Source: an uncultured Pelagibacteraceae bacterium
GTDB taxonomy: Bacteria > Pseudomonadota > Alphaproteobacteria > Pelagibacterales > Pelagibacteraceae
NCBI GenBank assembly: GCA_902573905.1
Contig: CACGLL010000001.1
Coordinates: 1 to 64,000, forward strand
Direction of reading: 5' to 3'
DNA: 64,000 nucleotides
Below the pieces are notes generated by a model. That model was not told the origin of the DNA. It saw nothing but the letters and a program-made list of their open reading frames with translations, and ran no database searches. A program made the position numbers and the translations under genes. Below, piece by piece: positions 44,182 through 53,073 of this stretch. Position 1 is the stretch's first letter, and each line of letters begins with the position of its first letter.

Positions 44182-45566
44182 TAAATTTCCTTTTTATATT
44201 TTTTTATCATTGATTTAACATTAATTATAGATGTTCCTCCATGAGATTTTTTCATATTCATAGAATTTTTAACATCAAATACTTTTAAAACGCTTTTATC
44301 TAAATTTTTATAAAATTTTTTGACTTCTTCCAGACTTAATTCAGATAATAATTTTTCGTTTTTTTCTGCAAAATTTACAAGTTTAGCTGAAATAGAATAA
44401 GACTCTCTAAAAGATAAATTTTTATTCTTAACAAGATAGTCTGCAAAGTCAGTAGCCGTCGTATGACCTTGGTTAGCCATAAAAAGCATGTTTGATTTAT
44501 TTGCATAAACTGAATTAATTAATTCAGCGCTCATTGTTAGAGTATCTTTTAAAGTATCAAAACCACTGAAAACTAATTCTTTATCGTCCTGCATATCTTT
44601 AAAATATGACATAGGAAGACCTTTCATGATTGTTAAAATTGCATTCAGTTTCCCATAATTAATTCCAACTTTCCCTCTTATAAGTTCTGCGGGATCAGGA
44701 TTCTTCTTTTGTGGCATTATTGAAGAACCTGTAAGCATGCTATCTTTAAAAGAAATAAGTTTAAAAGCATCAGAATTATAAATAATAAAATCTTCTGCTA
44801 ATCTTGAAAGATGCATTGCACAAACAGCCGAAGCGTATAAAAAATCTATTGCAAAATCTCTATCAGATACAGAGTCGATAGAATTATCAGTCGGTTTTTT
44901 AAACCCGAGTTTTTTTGCAGTATAAGTTCTATCTATCTTATACGATGTTCCAGATAACGCAGCTGATCCAAGAGGACATTCATCCAAAAGGTTTAGGTTA
45001 TTTTCAAATCTTTTCTTATCTCTCTTTAACATTTCAAAATAAGATAAAAGATAATGCGCAAATGAAATTGGCTGTGCGTTTTTTAAATGAGTCAATCCAG
45101 GCATAACTGTGTCTGTATTTTTTTCTGCTTTTTTAAGCAAATTTTTCATTACTAAAGAAATGTCTTTTAAAATTTCTTTAGACGCATCTTTGATCCATAA
45201 TTTAAAATCAGTAACCACTTGATCATTTCTTGATCTAGCAGTGTGCATATATCCAGCTGAAGGACCAATGATATCAAATAGTGCTTTTTCAATGTTTAAA
45301 TGAATATCCTCAAATTTTTCTTTAAATTCAAAATTACCTTTATCTATTTTCACCTTAATTTTTTTAAGACCATTGATAATTTTGTTTGCATCCTCACTTT
45401 TAATGATCTTTTGTTTTGATAGCATTTGAGTATGTACAATAGACGCAGCTATATCTTGTTCATAAAGTCTTTTATCAATATGAATTGAAGACCCTATCTT
45501 TTGAAAAGATTGGGACGTTTTACTCTTAAATCTATTTGACCAAACAGTTTTATTTTTATTTTTCAT
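44181..45566 (-). CDS. argH: argininosuccinate lyase
   Basis: Last step of arginine synthesis: splits argininosuccinate into arginine and fumarate. The 461 residues show MHTARSRNDQVVTDFKLW, the catalytic TxLKxAQPISFAHYLL-type segment (THLKNAQPISFAHYLL), and the superfamily loop GSSIMPQKKNPDPAELIRG. Length is normal. It is divergent from tlpA across only 30 bases and coupled to the small lipoprotein gene downstream. Confidence 0.97.
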   Translation of the reverse strand: MKNKNKTVWSNRFKSKTSQSFQKIGSSIHIDKRLYEQDIAASIVHTQMLSKQKIIKSEDANKIINGLKKIKVKIDKGNFEFKEKFEDIHLNIEKALFDIIGPSAGYMHTARSRNDQVVTDFKLWIKDASKEILKDISLVMKNLLKKAEKNTDTVMPGLTHLKNAQPISFAHYLLSYFEMLKRDKKRFENNLNLLDECPLGSAALSGTSYKIDRTYTAKKLGFKKPTDNSIDSVSDRDFAIDFLYASAVCAMHLSRLAEDFIIYNSDAFKLISFKDSMLTGSSIMPQKKNPDPAELIRGKVGINYGKLNAILTIMKGLPMSYFKDMQDDKELVFSGFDTLKDTLTMSAELINSVYANKSNMLFMANQGHTTATDFADYLVKNKNLSFRESYSISAKLVNFAEKNEKLLSELSLEEVKKFYKNLDKSVLKVFDVKNSMNMKKSHGGTSIINVKSMIKKYKKEI

Positions 45567-45596
45567 TTTACTGTGCTATTTCTAATTTAAATTAAT

Positions 45597-46124
45597 ATGA
45601 AAATTAGTAAATCGTTTAAAATCTATATTCACATAATCCTTCTATATCTGATTAACCACAATCTTTACGGGGCAGAAGATTTTTCAAAAAATATAATAAT
45701 CCACGAAAAACCGACTCAAATTAAAGAATTAAAATTCAAAGATTCAGATCTTAATGATGTCGATTTAACTAACAAAAAAGGCAACATCATGATCTTGAAT
45801 TTCTGGGCAACCTGGTGTGCTCCATGTAAAAGAGAGATGCCTTCCCTTGAAAAATTAACTAATCAATTTCCACAAGTTAAAGTTTATGCCATTAACATGG
45901 AACAACCTAATAAGCTAAAAGTCAGAGATTTTTTCAGAAGTATTGGTGTTGCTAGTTTAGATACTTACTATGATCCAAAGTTGAAATTAGTAAAGCAATT
46001 CAAAATGCGAGGACTTCCCACAAGTATTTTGATCGATAAAAATGGTGATGAATTTGGTAGAGTCATCGGTGAAGTTGATTTTGTGAGTGATGACTTTATA
46101 AGTTTAATTAAAAAATATATTTAG
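45597..46124 (+). CDS. tlpA: TlpA/ResA-type thiol-disulfide reductase
   Basis: Periplasmic thioredoxin-fold protein of 175 residues. Residues 1-24 form a signal anchor; the redox CxxC is in FWATWCAPCKREMPSLEKL (about 71-74), and the cis-Pro region is RGLPTSILIDKNG. Family members keep cytochrome c or CuA-site cysteines reduced. The divergent arrangement with argH-lptM-lysA is widespread in alphaproteobacteria. It overlaps the convergent HIG1 gene by four bases. Confidence 0.88.
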   Translation: MKISKSFKIYIHIILLYLINHNLYGAEDFSKNIIIHEKPTQIKELKFKDSDLNDVDLTNKKGNIMILNFWATWCAPCKREMPSLEKLTNQFPQVKVYAINMEQPNKLKVRDFFRSIGVASLDTYYDPKLKLVKQFKMRGLPTSILIDKNGDEFGRVIGEVDFVSDDFISLIKKYI

Positions 46125-46321
46125 TTTTTAAAAAAATAGGCCATTAAAACCAGAACTATAATTGCAATAAACTGAAGCAAGACCCGTAATTGCATTAATT
46201 TATTAGAATATTTTTTACTAGTACTTCCGCCCTTAAATAAAGTATATATACCCATTATTAAAACTATGGCTACAGCACCTAACAAAGTAAATCCTATAAA
46301 ATTAAAAAAAAATTCAGACAT
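46121..46321 (-). CDS. twin-transmembrane HIG1-domain protein
   Basis: A 66-residue membrane protein with two helices (about 8-28 and 44-63) flanking the short loop KKYSNKLMQLRVLLQ, the hallmark of the HIG1 domain. Mitochondrial relatives (Rcf1/HIGD) associate with respiratory supercomplexes; bacterial members are uncharacterised. It is encoded convergently to tlpA with a 4-base overlap and starts 16 bases from the divergent esterase gene. Confidence 0.8.
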   Translation of the reverse strand: MSEFFFNFIGFTLLGAVAIVLIMGIYTLFKGGSTSKKYSNKLMQLRVLLQFIAIIVLVLMAYFFKN

Positions 46322-46337
46322 TTAATATTCTACTATC

Positions 46338-46994
46338 ATGACCTATTCATTAAATACAATTGTTTTAGAACCACTTTCTAAAAATAAACCCAAAAACGCC
46401 GTAATACTTTGCCACGGTTATGGTGGTGATGGTAACGATATCTCAATCCTTGCAAATTACTGGCGCGCTCATTTACCAGACACAATATTCATTTGTCCTG
46501 ATGCTCCTGAGAAATGCGCAGCAAGCCCATCCGGTTTTCAATGGTTTGATTTAATGGATCAAACGCCAGAACAAGTTTTAGCTAAATCACTGGTTGCCGA
46601 GAATAAATTAAACAAACTTATAGATGAGGTTAAAGAAAAAAATAAATTAAGCGCAGATCAAATAATTATAGGAGGTTTTAGTCAAGGATGTATGATCACA
46701 TTACAAACTGGATTAAAACGAAAAGATAAAGTAAATTCTGTAATCGGCTATTCTGGTAGAATTATAGACACAGAACATTTATCAAAAAATATAAATTCTA
46801 GGCCAAATGTAATCTTAATGCATGGTGATCTTGATCAAGTTGTATCGATTGACTCATTCTTAGAAGCGAAAGAATTTTTTGGAAAAAATAATTATGAAAT
46901 TGAAACAAAAATATTTAAAAATTGTGAACACCGAATACCCACTGAGGGTTCTAGTTTGGGACTTCAATTCATAAAAAAACATTTTAATACATAA
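46338..46994 (+). CDS. carboxylesterase/phospholipase family hydrolase
   Basis: Alpha/beta-hydrolase of 218 residues in the YpfH/acyl-protein-thioesterase group. Visible are CHGYGGDGNDISILANYW (oxyanion region), the nucleophile in GGFSQGCMITLQTGL (about 111-125), the Asp in MHGDLDQVVSIDSFLEA and the His in NCEHRIPTEG. No signal peptide, so it is probably cytosolic. Substrate is unknown; members cleave short carboxyl esters or lysophospholipids. Start is the only ATG after the divergent HIG1 gene. Confidence 0.82.
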   Translation: MTYSLNTIVLEPLSKNKPKNAVILCHGYGGDGNDISILANYWRAHLPDTIFICPDAPEKCAASPSGFQWFDLMDQTPEQVLAKSLVAENKLNKLIDEVKEKNKLSADQIIIGGFSQGCMITLQTGLKRKDKVNSVIGYSGRIIDTEHLSKNINSRPNVILMHGDLDQVVSIDSFLEAKEFFGKNNYEIETKIFKNCEHRIPTEGSSLGLQFIKKHFNT

Positions 46995-47055
46995 GCTTTA
47001 AAACTGTAACATATTTATAACTTGATAAAATTTTTAGTATCAGTTAGCTTTAGGT

Positions 47056-47625
47056 ATGATTATTTCTTCTGCAGATAAAGTTCCATTAGAAAAATGTCCA
47101 GCGCTAGTTTTAAACGCTGATTTTAGACCTTTAAGCTATTACCCTTTATCAATTTGGTGTTGGCAAGACGCAGTAAAATCAGTTTTCTTAGACCGTGTAA
47201 GTATAGTTTCAAATTATAAAAGAAAAATAAGAAGTCCATCTTTTGAAATGAATTTACCAAGTGTAATAGCTCTTAAAAATTTTATTCAACCTTCAAAAAA
47301 TCCAAACTTTACAAGGTTCAATGTTTTTTTAAGAGATAAGTTTGCCTGTCAATATTGCGGAGATAAAAAAGATTTAACTTTCGATCATTTATTACCAAAA
47401 TCTAGAGGAGGACTAACAGATTGGAATAATGTTGTAACAGCTTGTTCAAGTTGTAATGTTAAGAAAGGCGGCAAACTTTATAAAGATTGTGATTTAAAGT
47501 TGGCTAACAAACCTTACGCACCTACTGTAGAAGATCTTCATAGAAATGGCAGAAACTTTCCACCAAACTTTTTACATGAAAGCTGGATGGATTACTTGTA
47601 TTGGGATATTGAATTAGAACCCTAA
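47056..47625 (+). CDS. HNH endonuclease-domain protein
   Basis: A 189-residue protein with the conserved N-terminal segment ALVLNADFRPLSYYPLSIW and a zinc-bound HNH domain at about 90-150: CQYCGDKKDLTFDHLLPKSRGG, then WNNVVTACSSCNVKKG. This one-gene family is widespread in alphaproteobacteria outside phages; its cell function is not known. It ends directly at the convergent coq7 gene (one base apart). No phage or plasmid genes surround it, so a mobile origin is not supported. Confidence 0.82.
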   Translation: MIISSADKVPLEKCPALVLNADFRPLSYYPLSIWCWQDAVKSVFLDRVSIVSNYKRKIRSPSFEMNLPSVIALKNFIQPSKNPNFTRFNVFLRDKFACQYCGDKKDLTFDHLLPKSRGGLTDWNNVVTACSSCNVKKGGKLYKDCDLKLANKPYAPTVEDLHRNGRNFPPNFLHESWMDYLYWDIELEP

Positions 47626-48159
47626 TTAAATTTTTTCTGAAATTGTTATTGCTATTCTAGATGAAGTTTTAATTACTTTATCCAAAACTCCAAATAAACC
47701 TTTTTTTGTTGCCCCATGTTCATAAGCAATGTCTCTGTGATCTAATTCATCTTGACGAAATTTCATTATCTTTTCTTTTAACTCTTTTTCATCATCACCA
47801 AGTTTGTAAGTTTGATTTTTATAGTGATCATCAATTACTTCTTCCACAGAAGCTGTGCACAGCATAGCTGCTTTTTCACCAAGCATTGCAGTACCAAAAC
47901 CAAGTGTTACTCCTAAGATATCCCAAAGAGGTAAAAGTTTTGTAGGTTTAATATTTCTTTTTTGAATCTCTCCATCGAAATATTCGTAATGTTCTTTTTC
48001 ATGCTCTTTCATCTCTTCAATTTTTCGTTTTAAATATTCATCTTGCTTAAAAGTTTTAAGAGCTAAAAGTTGACCTTCGTATATTTTAATAGCGCCACGC
48101 TCACCAGCGTGATCTACTCGGATAATTTCTTCTAAATATTTCTTATTAGTTTTTTCCAT
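47626..48159 (-). CDS. coq7: demethoxyubiquinone hydroxylase Coq7
   Basis: Di-iron monooxygenase for a late ubiquinone step. The 177 residues carry the ferritin-like metal ligands in RVDHAGERGAIKIYEGQ, EKEHYEYFD, SVEEVIDDHY and FRQDELDHRDIAYEHGA. GFGTAMLGEKAAMLCTASVEEV is the family signature. It supports a Q-based respiratory chain, in agreement with sdhCDAB. It overlaps the DsbB-like gene by 14 bases. Confidence 0.95.
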   Translation of the reverse strand: MEKTNKKYLEEIIRVDHAGERGAIKIYEGQLLALKTFKQDEYLKRKIEEMKEHEKEHYEYFDGEIQKRNIKPTKLLPLWDILGVTLGFGTAMLGEKAAMLCTASVEEVIDDHYKNQTYKLGDDEKELKEKIMKFRQDELDHRDIAYEHGATKKGLFGVLDKVIKTSSRIAITISEKI

Positions 48160-48628
48160 AATTTTTAATAACTTTAATCATAATAACACTTAATAAAATT
48201 GAAATAATTGTATTTATTGTAGCAAGAGAAAGCCCAAAAAACCTAAAAGTTACATCTTTACAGCTCACAGCTGTTTTACTTTCAAGCTGTTTTAAAAGCT
48301 CCTTTGAAGATAGATTTTCAGAAGATGTACCTAGATCACACACTAACGACTCGCTAAAAAAACCTTGTTCGATCCCCATATGATAAAAAGAAACTAACGC
48401 ACCAAAAATAAAAAGTAACAATAATATGCCGGCAATAACTTTTTGAAATTTATTTAATATAAATATTAATGAAATTAAAATTAATGCTGAAATATATGGA
48501 ATTCTCTCAATTAAGCATAAATTACAAGGTTTGTGACCTAATTTATATTGAATGAAGTAGGCAATAGCTAATGATAGAAAACTAAAAACTAAAATACTGT
48601 TTAAGATAAATTTATTACTATTAATCAT
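48146..48628 (-). CDS. DsbB-family disulfide bond formation protein
   Basis: Four-helix inner-membrane protein that would reoxidise a DsbA-type partner with quinone. With the ATG at 48628 it has 160 residues; this start overlaps the upstream stop in ATGA and removes 22 odd residues of a longer frame. Visible are the first pair CNLCLIERIPY and the periplasmic second pair spread between VCDLGTSSENLSS and AVSCKDVTFRFFGLSLATIN, both typical of alphaproteobacterial DsbB. Confidence 0.85.
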   Translation of the reverse strand: MINSNKFILNSILVFSFLSLAIAYFIQYKLGHKPCNLCLIERIPYISALILISLIFILNKFQKVIAGILLLLFIFGALVSFYHMGIEQGFFSESLVCDLGTSSENLSSKELLKQLESKTAVSCKDVTFRFFGLSLATINTIISILLSVIMIKVIKNYGKN

Positions 48629-49224
48629 TTGACGAAAATCATATACAGGGCGATCGCTAAAACTACAATAAAAATACCGGTTAAAGTAAACCAAAGCGCA
48701 CCTCTTTTCTCTATGAAATCACCAAATTTTTTTCCAAATAGATATGTAAAATAAGAAACTAAGAAAAATCTTAGTCCTCTAGTAAATAAACAAATAAAAA
48801 AGAATACAGGAAGATTATAGGCAATAACCCCACTTGTTATTGTAAAGACTTTAAAGGGAAGAGGAGTAAACCCAGCTAAAAACATAATTCCTAGCCAAGC
48901 TAAAAAACCACCTTTTGTTGACATCTTATCTTGCATCTCAAAAACTTTTTCCTCATAGCCATAAAATTCAATTATGACCATTGAAGCGTCTAAGAAAAAA
49001 ACTCCAAGCATATACCCGAACAATCCTCCAAGAACTGAGCCAGTTGTAGCGATTAAAAAAATTTTTAAATAGTCTTCTCGCTTAGCTACAACCATTGGCA
49101 CAATCATTAAATCTGGTGGAACAGGAAAAAAGAAACTTTCGATAAAGGCTACAAAGCTAAGCAAAGGCTTAGAAAATTTATGTCTAGCAAGTTCTACACA
49201 TCTGTCGTATAATTTTTTTAACAT
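48625..49224 (-). CDS. YqaA/DedA-family membrane protein
   Basis: SNARE-associated (DedA-like) membrane protein, 199 residues from the ATG at 49224, which gives the usual beginning MLKKLYDRCVELA; an ATG at 49239 would add five residues. Seen are FIESFFFPVPPDLMIVPMVVAK, GSVLGGLFGYMLG, and FLAGFTPLPFKVFTITSGV, all family traits. Members are linked to lipid flipping and envelope stress; the YqaA branch is uncharacterised. It is coupled to the DsbB-like gene (ATGA), and its start codon overlaps the start of the divergent small gene within CATG. Confidence 0.85.
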   Translation of the reverse strand: MLKKLYDRCVELARHKFSKPLLSFVAFIESFFFPVPPDLMIVPMVVAKREDYLKIFLIATTGSVLGGLFGYMLGVFFLDASMVIIEFYGYEEKVFEMQDKMSTKGGFLAWLGIMFLAGFTPLPFKVFTITSGVIAYNLPVFFFICLFTRGLRFFLVSYFTYLFGKKFGDFIEKRGALWFTLTGIFIVVLAIALYMIFVK

Positions 49225-49408
49225 GAATTTAAAATGCACAATTCTTAGATACCTCGCAAGTTTAATTTTATCGACAGTTGTGATCTACGCTATCGTAATA
49301 GTTGCGGGAATGTTTGGTGCAGACTATGGGTTCTCTCCAAGTGATACCTTTATCATTTGGATTTTAATGGCTATTCTTATTAATCAAAGCGTTACTTGGA
49401 AAAAATAA
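49223..49408 (+). CDS. small two-helix membrane protein
   Basis: A 61-residue frame I do not recognise. Two hydrophobic helices (about 8-31 and 42-56) are joined by FGADYGFSPSDTF; the end is WKK. It has no alternative ATG before residue 30. It lies six bases before the tandem winged-helix gene, which suggests a shared transcript. The ATG overlaps the start of the divergent YqaA gene by two bases, an awkward arrangement, so the N-terminus is uncertain. Confidence 0.55.
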   Translation: MNLKCTILRYLASLILSTVVIYAIVIVAGMFGADYGFSPSDTFIIWILMAILINQSVTWKK

Positions 49409-49414
49409 TTTTTA

Positions 49415-50440
49415 ATGAGCAAAACTGTAGATATAAAAATTGCTCAATTTACAAAGCCTGACAATCTAGAACAATCTATAGATAGCTCTTTAGTTTGGGA
49501 AATCTTTCAAAAAAATAATAATGAAGTTTTAAAAAACTTCATAAAATTTCAACAAACTTGGGTTAATCAAGCTTATTCCGTATTTAGAGATTTTGATACT
49601 TACTTAGTGTTAATATATTTAATTAATAAAGTTTTTCTTAATTTGTCTGATCGATTTCACTATATGTCTTTTGAAAGTTTTTATAATCAAGAGAGGTTAT
49701 CAATAGACAAAATAAATTTAATTGAAATATCTAAAAATTTGAACATTCCAAAAGAAACAATAAGACGAAAAGTAAACTTTTTACAGGATCAGGGCATAAT
49801 TTATAGAGATGGTAAATCTATATTTTTGAATGTATCTAAAATTGCGATACAAAAACCAGTAACATCGATAGGTTTACTCGCAGCGTGTTTGGCAAATTTT
49901 TCAAATTTATTGTCATCAGAAAAATGGTTTGGAGATAAAATTAGACAAGAAACAATAATAAAGTTTATTCATGATCATTTTACTGTAAGCTGGGAATATT
50001 TCTTTAGATTTCAGATACCTTATTTAGTCCGTCATAGAACATTTTTTGGTGACTTAGAGTCTTGGAATGTATTTGGCTCAATCGCAATAGTTCAAATGAG
50101 AGAATTGATAGAAAAAGCTCAAAAACAGGTTGTTGATATTCCAGGTAGTTTTAAGGATTTTTTTATACATTTGTTAAAACATAAAGCGAAAAGAGGTATT
50201 AACGCATCATCGATATCTGATATTTCAGCCATTCCTAGAGCTACAGTAATTAGAAAGCTTAAAGTGATGGAAAAGAAAAAAATTATTAATAGAAATAAAA
50301 ACTTAGAATATTCGATGGGCAATCAACCAGTTCACCTTAAGGGGTTAGAAGAAAATTATCTTGTTCATCAAAAACAATGGTCAGATTTTACATCAACTAT
50401 GTATAATTTGATGAAACACTCAAAATTAAAAATTAATTAA
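49415..50440 (+). CDS. tandem winged-helix protein, putative regulator
   Basis: A 341-residue cytosolic protein I cannot assign to a named family. It holds two helix-turn-helix units: about 97-140 (LIEISKNLNIPKETIRRKVN then FLQDQGIIYRDG) and about 262-302 (ASSISDISAIPRATVIRKLK then VMEKKKIINRNK). The two units are similar in spacing, as if duplicated, and are separated by a 120-residue helical region with WEYFFRFQIPYLVRHRTFFG. DNA binding is inferred. Neighbours are a small membrane protein and, five bases downstream, a bile-acid-symporter-family carrier that it may regulate. Confidence 0.7.
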   Translation: MSKTVDIKIAQFTKPDNLEQSIDSSLVWEIFQKNNNEVLKNFIKFQQTWVNQAYSVFRDFDTYLVLIYLINKVFLNLSDRFHYMSFESFYNQERLSIDKINLIEISKNLNIPKETIRRKVNFLQDQGIIYRDGKSIFLNVSKIAIQKPVTSIGLLAACLANFSNLLSSEKWFGDKIRQETIIKFIHDHFTVSWEYFFRFQIPYLVRHRTFFGDLESWNVFGSIAIVQMRELIEKAQKQVVDIPGSFKDFFIHLLKHKAKRGINASSISDISAIPRATVIRKLKVMEKKKIINRNKNLEYSMGNQPVHLKGLEENYLVHQKQWSDFTSTMYNLMKHSKLKIN

Positions 50441-50444
50441 AATT

Positions 50445-51290
50445 ATGGAGATAGCAAAAACAATAGCCCCGGTGTGTTTAGCCATAATAATGTTCGGTTT
50501 GGGCCTTGGTCTTACTTTAACAGATTTCAAAAGAGTAATTACAATCCCTAGAGATTTTATAATAGGTTTTTTTGGTCAAGTTATAATACTTCCAATTATC
50601 GCTTTTATCTTAATTCATATTATTTCAATGCCACCAGAAATCGCTCTTGGTGTAATGGTAATTGCAGCAGCACCTGGTGGAGTTACTTCAAATATATTAA
50701 CTAAATTTGCGAATGGTGACGTTGCTTTATCTGTAACTTTAACAGCAGTTGTGAGTTTAATTTCTGTAATTACAGTGCCTTTAATCGTCCATAATTCAGC
50801 AAGCTTTCTCGGTTTTGAAATAACCAAAGAAATTTCTATGATTAGTATTGCTGTTAAAATGTTTTTTGTAGTTACTATTCCTGTAATCTTTGGCATGATT
50901 GTTAGAAGCTTAATGACAGATTTCATTGTATCTAAAACTTTGTTAATTCAGAGATTGTCAGTAATACTGTTTCTAATTGTCTTTATTTCTATATGGGTAG
51001 AAGAGTGGGATAGAATTATTAATTTTATTACAAGAGCAGGTTTTGTAGCTTTCATATTAAACATCACAATGATTTTTACAGGTTACTATATGGCAAAATT
51101 TTTATCTTCTGGTTTGGAACAAAGAAAATGTATTTCACTTGAGTGCGGTTTACAAAACGGAACTTTAGCTGTGTTTGTGGCTACACAACTATTCGACGAT
51201 ATAGTATTTATGGTGCCAACAGCCGCATATGCACTAATTATGTTCGTTACCTCAATTATTTTTGTTCTCATAGTTAGAAAAATAAATTAG
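50445..51290 (+). CDS. bile acid:sodium symporter family transporter
   Basis: Membrane carrier of 281 residues with about nine or ten hydrophobic helices. Characteristic are MFGLGLGLTLTDFKRV in the first loop, GVMVIAAAPGGVTSNILTKFANGDVALSVTLTA (the Na+/substrate crossover region), and ECGLQNGTLAVFVATQLF. Family members (SBF/BASS) import organic acids, pantothenate or sulfur compounds with Na+. The substrate is unknown. It follows the tandem winged-helix gene by four bases. Confidence 0.85.
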   Translation: MEIAKTIAPVCLAIIMFGLGLGLTLTDFKRVITIPRDFIIGFFGQVIILPIIAFILIHIISMPPEIALGVMVIAAAPGGVTSNILTKFANGDVALSVTLTAVVSLISVITVPLIVHNSASFLGFEITKEISMISIAVKMFFVVTIPVIFGMIVRSLMTDFIVSKTLLIQRLSVILFLIVFISIWVEEWDRIINFITRAGFVAFILNITMIFTGYYMAKFLSSGLEQRKCISLECGLQNGTLAVFVATQLFDDIVFMVPTAAYALIMFVTSIIFVLIVRKIN

Positions 51291-51305
51291 ATTATTTCAA
51301 AAAAT

Positions 51306-51392
51306 GGGCGAATGGTGGAACTGGTAGACGCGCCGGACTCAAAATCCGGTGGTAGCAATACCTTGAGAGTTCGAGTCTCTCTTCGCCCACCA
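51306..51392 (+). tRNA. tRNA-Leu (anticodon CAA)
   Basis: An 87-base class-II tRNA. Acceptor arms GGGCGAA (51306-51312) and TTCGCCC (51382-51388) pair; the anticodon stem CCGGA/TCCGG encloses CTCAAAA, giving anticodon CAA for UUG codons; there is a long variable arm, then T-arm GAGAG-TTCGAGT-CTCTC. The discriminator A and CCA tail are encoded. Only four bases separate it from the acyl-CoA synthetase start. Confidence 0.96.
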
Positions 51393-51396
51393 AGTT

Positions 51397-53073
51397 ATGG
51401 AAATAGATAAACTTAATAGTCTTGTAGAATTATACTTTAAAAAGTGTGAGGAAGTTGATCCTAATAGGCCTTTTTTAAAATGGCTAAAACCTAATAAACC
51501 AACTTATACCTGGGGCGATATCAAAGAGAGAATATTTAAGCTTTCTACAAAAATAAAAACTTTAATCAAAGAAGGAGACCGATGTTTAATATTATCTGAG
51601 AATAGACCTTATTGGCTGATGTCAGATCTTGCAGTTATGAATGCAGGTGGAATTTCAGTTCCAATTTTTACAACATATTCATCAAATGATTATAAATATA
51701 TTCTAAACGACTGTAATCCGTCTTTAATTATTGTCTCTAACAATGATCAATTTAAGAAAATAAAAAATTATGTAAATTTAAATAAGCAAAAAATAATCTC
51801 TTTTGAAGAGATAGAAGCTGATAGTTTATTAATTAAGAATGTTCTTAACGAAGATAATTATAAAAAAGAAATTAATGATAATTTAAAAAGAAATATGCCT
51901 GCATGTATTATATATACATCAGGTACTTCAGGTAATCCTAAAGGAGTAATTTTAAGTCACGGGGGGATATTATCTAATTGTGAAGGTGCAGTAGAATTAC
52001 TTGAAACTTTAACTAAAAAAAAAAATCCTACATTTTTAACTTGGTTACCTTTATCGCATTCTTATGAACACACAGTACAATTTATACAAATCATTGTAGG
52101 TGCTAAAGTTTTTTATGCTGAAAGTTTGGAAAAATTAATTGCTAATATGGAAACTGCTAAACCAACTATCATGACCGCTGTTCCAAGATTTTACCAAAAT
52201 CTCTTTACCAAAATAAATATGAATTTTGAAAAACAAAAAGGACTTAAAAGAAAACTAATTAATCAAACTTTGTATCTAGGAAAAAAGACACTTAAAAAAG
52301 AGGAACTAACCTTAGCTGAAAAAATCATAAACTTTTTATGTGAAAAATTAGTCAGAAAAAAAATAAGAAATCAATTCGGCGGAAATCTTCAAGCCTTTGT
52401 TTCCGGTGGAGGAGCTTTAGATCAAAATATTGGAGAATTTCTTAATGCTATAGGACTGCCAACCTTACAAGGGTACGGCCTTACCGAGACATCTCCTGTA
52501 GTAAGCTGCAATTTACCAAATTTAATAAAAGTAGAAACAGTGGGTCCTCCATTTAGAACCAATAAAGTGAGAATAGCAGAGGATGGTGAAATTTTAATAA
52601 AGGGTGAAAATGTAATGCTGGGTTATTGGAATCTTAAAGAGGAAACTGAGAGAGTAATTAAAGACGGTTGGTTGCATACAGGTGATATTGGCGAGCTTGA
52701 TCACAATAATTATTTAAAAATAACTGATAGAAAAAAAGATATTATTGTTAATTTAGGCGGAGATAATATTTCACCAAGTAAAATTGAAAATATTTTATGC
52801 TTAAACGAATTTATTAAACAATCTTTTGTTTACGGAGATAAGAAAAACTATTTAGTTGCTTTACTAGTTACCGAAAAAGAAATTAGTAAAGATAAAATAA
52901 AACTTATAATTGAAAATATAAATAAAAGTTTAACTTTAATAGAAAAAGTTAAAAAGTTTGTTTTAATTAACGAAGAATTTACAATTGAAAACGGAATGTT
53001 AACACCTACTTTAAAGTTAAAAAGAAAAGAAATAATTAAAAAATATAAACAACAATTAGAAAATCTTTATTAA
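51397..53073 (+). CDS. long-chain acyl-CoA synthetase (AMP-forming)
   Basis: Adenylate-forming ligase of the FadD15/FAA group, 558 residues. Visible are the P-loop YTSGTSGNPKGVILSHGG (about 173-190), FLTWLPLSHSYEHTVQF, GGGALDQNIGEFLNAIG, LQGYGLTETSPVVSCN, and GWLHTGDIGELDHNNYLKITDRKKDII. It activates fatty acids for lipid synthesis or oxidation. The C-terminal subdomain is shortened. It begins four bases after the tRNA, so its message must start within the tRNA transcript or be released by 3' processing. Confidence 0.9.
   Translation: MEIDKLNSLVELYFKKCEEVDPNRPFLKWLKPNKPTYTWGDIKERIFKLSTKIKTLIKEGDRCLILSENRPYWLMSDLAVMNAGGISVPIFTTYSSNDYKYILNDCNPSLIIVSNNDQFKKIKNYVNLNKQKIISFEEIEADSLLIKNVLNEDNYKKEINDNLKRNMPACIIYTSGTSGNPKGVILSHGGILSNCEGAVELLETLTKKKNPTFLTWLPLSHSYEHTVQFIQIIVGAKVFYAESLEKLIANMETAKPTIMTAVPRFYQNLFTKINMNFEKQKGLKRKLINQTLYLGKKTLKKEELTLAEKIINFLCEKLVRKKIRNQFGGNLQAFVSGGGALDQNIGEFLNAIGLPTLQGYGLTETSPVVSCNLPNLIKVETVGPPFRTNKVRIAEDGEILIKGENVMLGYWNLKEETERVIKDGWLHTGDIGELDHNNYLKITDRKKDIIVNLGGDNISPSKIENILCLNEFIKQSFVYGDKKNYLVALLVTEKEISKDKIKLIIENINKSLTLIEKVKKFVLINEEFTIENGMLTPTLKLKRKEIIKKYKQQLENLY

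Noticed and set aside
47056-47625. Mobile homing endonuclease
   Set aside because: The HNH protein belongs to a conserved chromosomal family and has no intron, intein or phage context.
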